A stretch of DNA of 64,000 nucleotides, taken from positions 1-64,000 of the forward strand of contig JALONP010000007.1 of the NCBI GenBank assembly GCA_025454875.1. Reading direction: 5' to 3'. The position numbers were made by a program, and so were the translations under genes. This DNA comes from Bacteroidia bacterium (lineage in GTDB: Bacteria; Bacteroidota; Bacteroidia; UKL13-3). Shown here piece by piece: positions 63,464 through 64,000 of this stretch (within the stretch, counting starts at the first letter, position 1; each line of letters starts with the position of its first letter). The notes below the pieces were generated by a model. It did no database searches and was not told where the DNA came from. It saw only the letters and a program-made list of their open reading frames with translations.

Positions 63464-63748
63464 ATGAAAAGAGAAAGCCTAATAGGAACATGGATTCACC
63501 CTGAATCTAATTCAATAATGGAAATTTCTTCAATGAAGTATGCTATCGTTAGTTTAAAAATAAATGGGGAAGAGACCCTTAACTCCCCCAAAGAAGAGGT
63601 AATAGTCTTTGAAAAAATATTTGGCTATTATTCTAATCGGATTGGGATCATTTTTAATACTAAAGATTCTATATCCATATATAGATTTGATAATCCTTGG
63701 GAGTTGGATAAAGCCAAATCATTAGGAATATTTATCAAAAACGATTAA
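63464..63748 (+). CDS. Small hypothetical protein
   Basis: A frame of 94 residues begins MKRESLIGTWIHPESNSIMEISSMK. The LIGTWxHP opening and following strands resemble the start of lipocalin-like or small beta-barrel domains, but no family can be named and there is no signal peptide. It lies 14 bp before a lipoprotein gene that is also GDW-type, so the two may be related and cotranscribed. Confidence 0.5.
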   Translation: MKRESLIGTWIHPESNSIMEISSMKYAIVSLKINGEETLNSPKEEVIVFEKIFGYYSNRIGIIFNTKDSISIYRFDNPWELDKAKSLGIFIKND

Positions 63749-63762
63749 CCAATTTTTATTAT

Positions 63763-64000
63763 ATGAAGAATATATTAGTTACGCTTGTCTTAATTATTGG
63801 ATTAGTAGCCTGTAAAAAGGCACCACCAAAAGATGACCCCAAAACTACAACAAGTACAACAGCCTCAACAACTGGCTATTTAAAAGATTCAGACATAAAA
63901 GGTGATTGGATAAGGGCTTATACTTCTCAATGGGTCGAGTTAAGAGGAATAAATCCTGCTACTAAAATAGGGTTAGCTTTAACTGATTTTAGCAGTGTGG
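63763..64000 (+). CDS. Lipoprotein, partial (runs off the window)
   Basis: The first 79 codons of a lipoprotein: MKNILVTLVLIIGLVAC (lipobox LVAC, Cys17), a Lys/Pro/Thr-rich linker, then DIKGDWIRAYTSQWVELRG. The linker and GDW(I)x start are like the lipoprotein at 53455. The gene is cut by the window end, so length and class are unknown. Confidence 0.65.
   Translation, partial: MKNILVTLVLIIGLVACKKAPPKDDPKTTTSTTASTTGYLKDSDIKGDWIRAYTSQWVELRGINPATKIGLALTDFSSV

Overview
The window is an AT-rich, gene-dense chromosomal segment of a Bacteroidota bacterium. The evidence is several secreted proteins with type IX secretion (T9SS) C-terminal sorting domains (five of type A, one of type B, plus one decayed remnant), TAnnTTTG-type -7 promoter boxes, many small lipoproteins, a 939-residue CarB and a PurF with a short propeptide. 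Order and genus cannot be fixed from sequence alone.

Layout. 0.4-3.5 kb: large delta-60-repeat secreted protein. 3.6-6.9 kb: phenylacetyl-CoA epoxidase genes paaA-paaB-paaC-paaD behind a TetR regulator, with a divergent phaB-type acetoacetyl-CoA reductase (7.1 kb) and then NADP-isocitrate dehydrogenase and radC. 10.6-17.3 kb: a 2248-residue beta-helix surface protein. 17.4-22.5 kb: GtrA-like protein, LysM/transglycosylase-like protein with a doubtful active site, gatA, tatA, and an RluB-type pseudouridine synthase whose N-terminus is a 75-bp minisatellite. 22.5-22.7 kb: decayed T9SS domain. 22.9-27.6 kb: two M16 peptidase-family proteins, a type B T9SS protein, ybeY. 27.6-33.4 kb: mnmG, methyltransferase, Ig-like lipoprotein, pheS. 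33.4-36.3 kb (minus strand): small lipoprotein, lptB, purF. 36.6-40.7 kb: ECF sigma factor, membrane-spanning partner, PKD-domain T9SS protein, very strong terminator. 40.8-44.3 kb: DUF4175 coiled-coil membrane protein; tRNA-Phe on the minus strand. 44.7-57.4 kb: the two halves of a heterodisulfide-reductase-like Fe-S pair, separated by about 10.6 kb of accessory genes. 57.6-64 kb: lipoprotein, outer-membrane protein, carB and small hypothetical genes; the last gene runs off the window.

The most notable feature lies in the 46-56.6 kb accessory block. A hybrid-type periplasmic-sensor histidine kinase and a NarL-family response regulator sit next to three secreted-protein transcription units. 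Four copies of a 20-bp near-palindrome (AATAC-N10-GTATT type, core GCATTTG) lie before the response regulator and before the three target units. In all four the TTTG of a candidate -7 box is exactly 26-29 nt downstream of the palindrome, and the three target start codons follow 56-57 nt after it. This looks like a compact autoregulated two-component regulon for secreted or outer-membrane proteins of unknown function.

Housekeeping functions (tRNA modification, ribosome maturation, Phe-tRNA and Gln-tRNA charging, purine and pyrimidine synthesis, Tat and Lpt export) are interleaved with surface proteins exported by T9SS. No CRISPR array, insertion sequence, phage or rRNA operon was seen.
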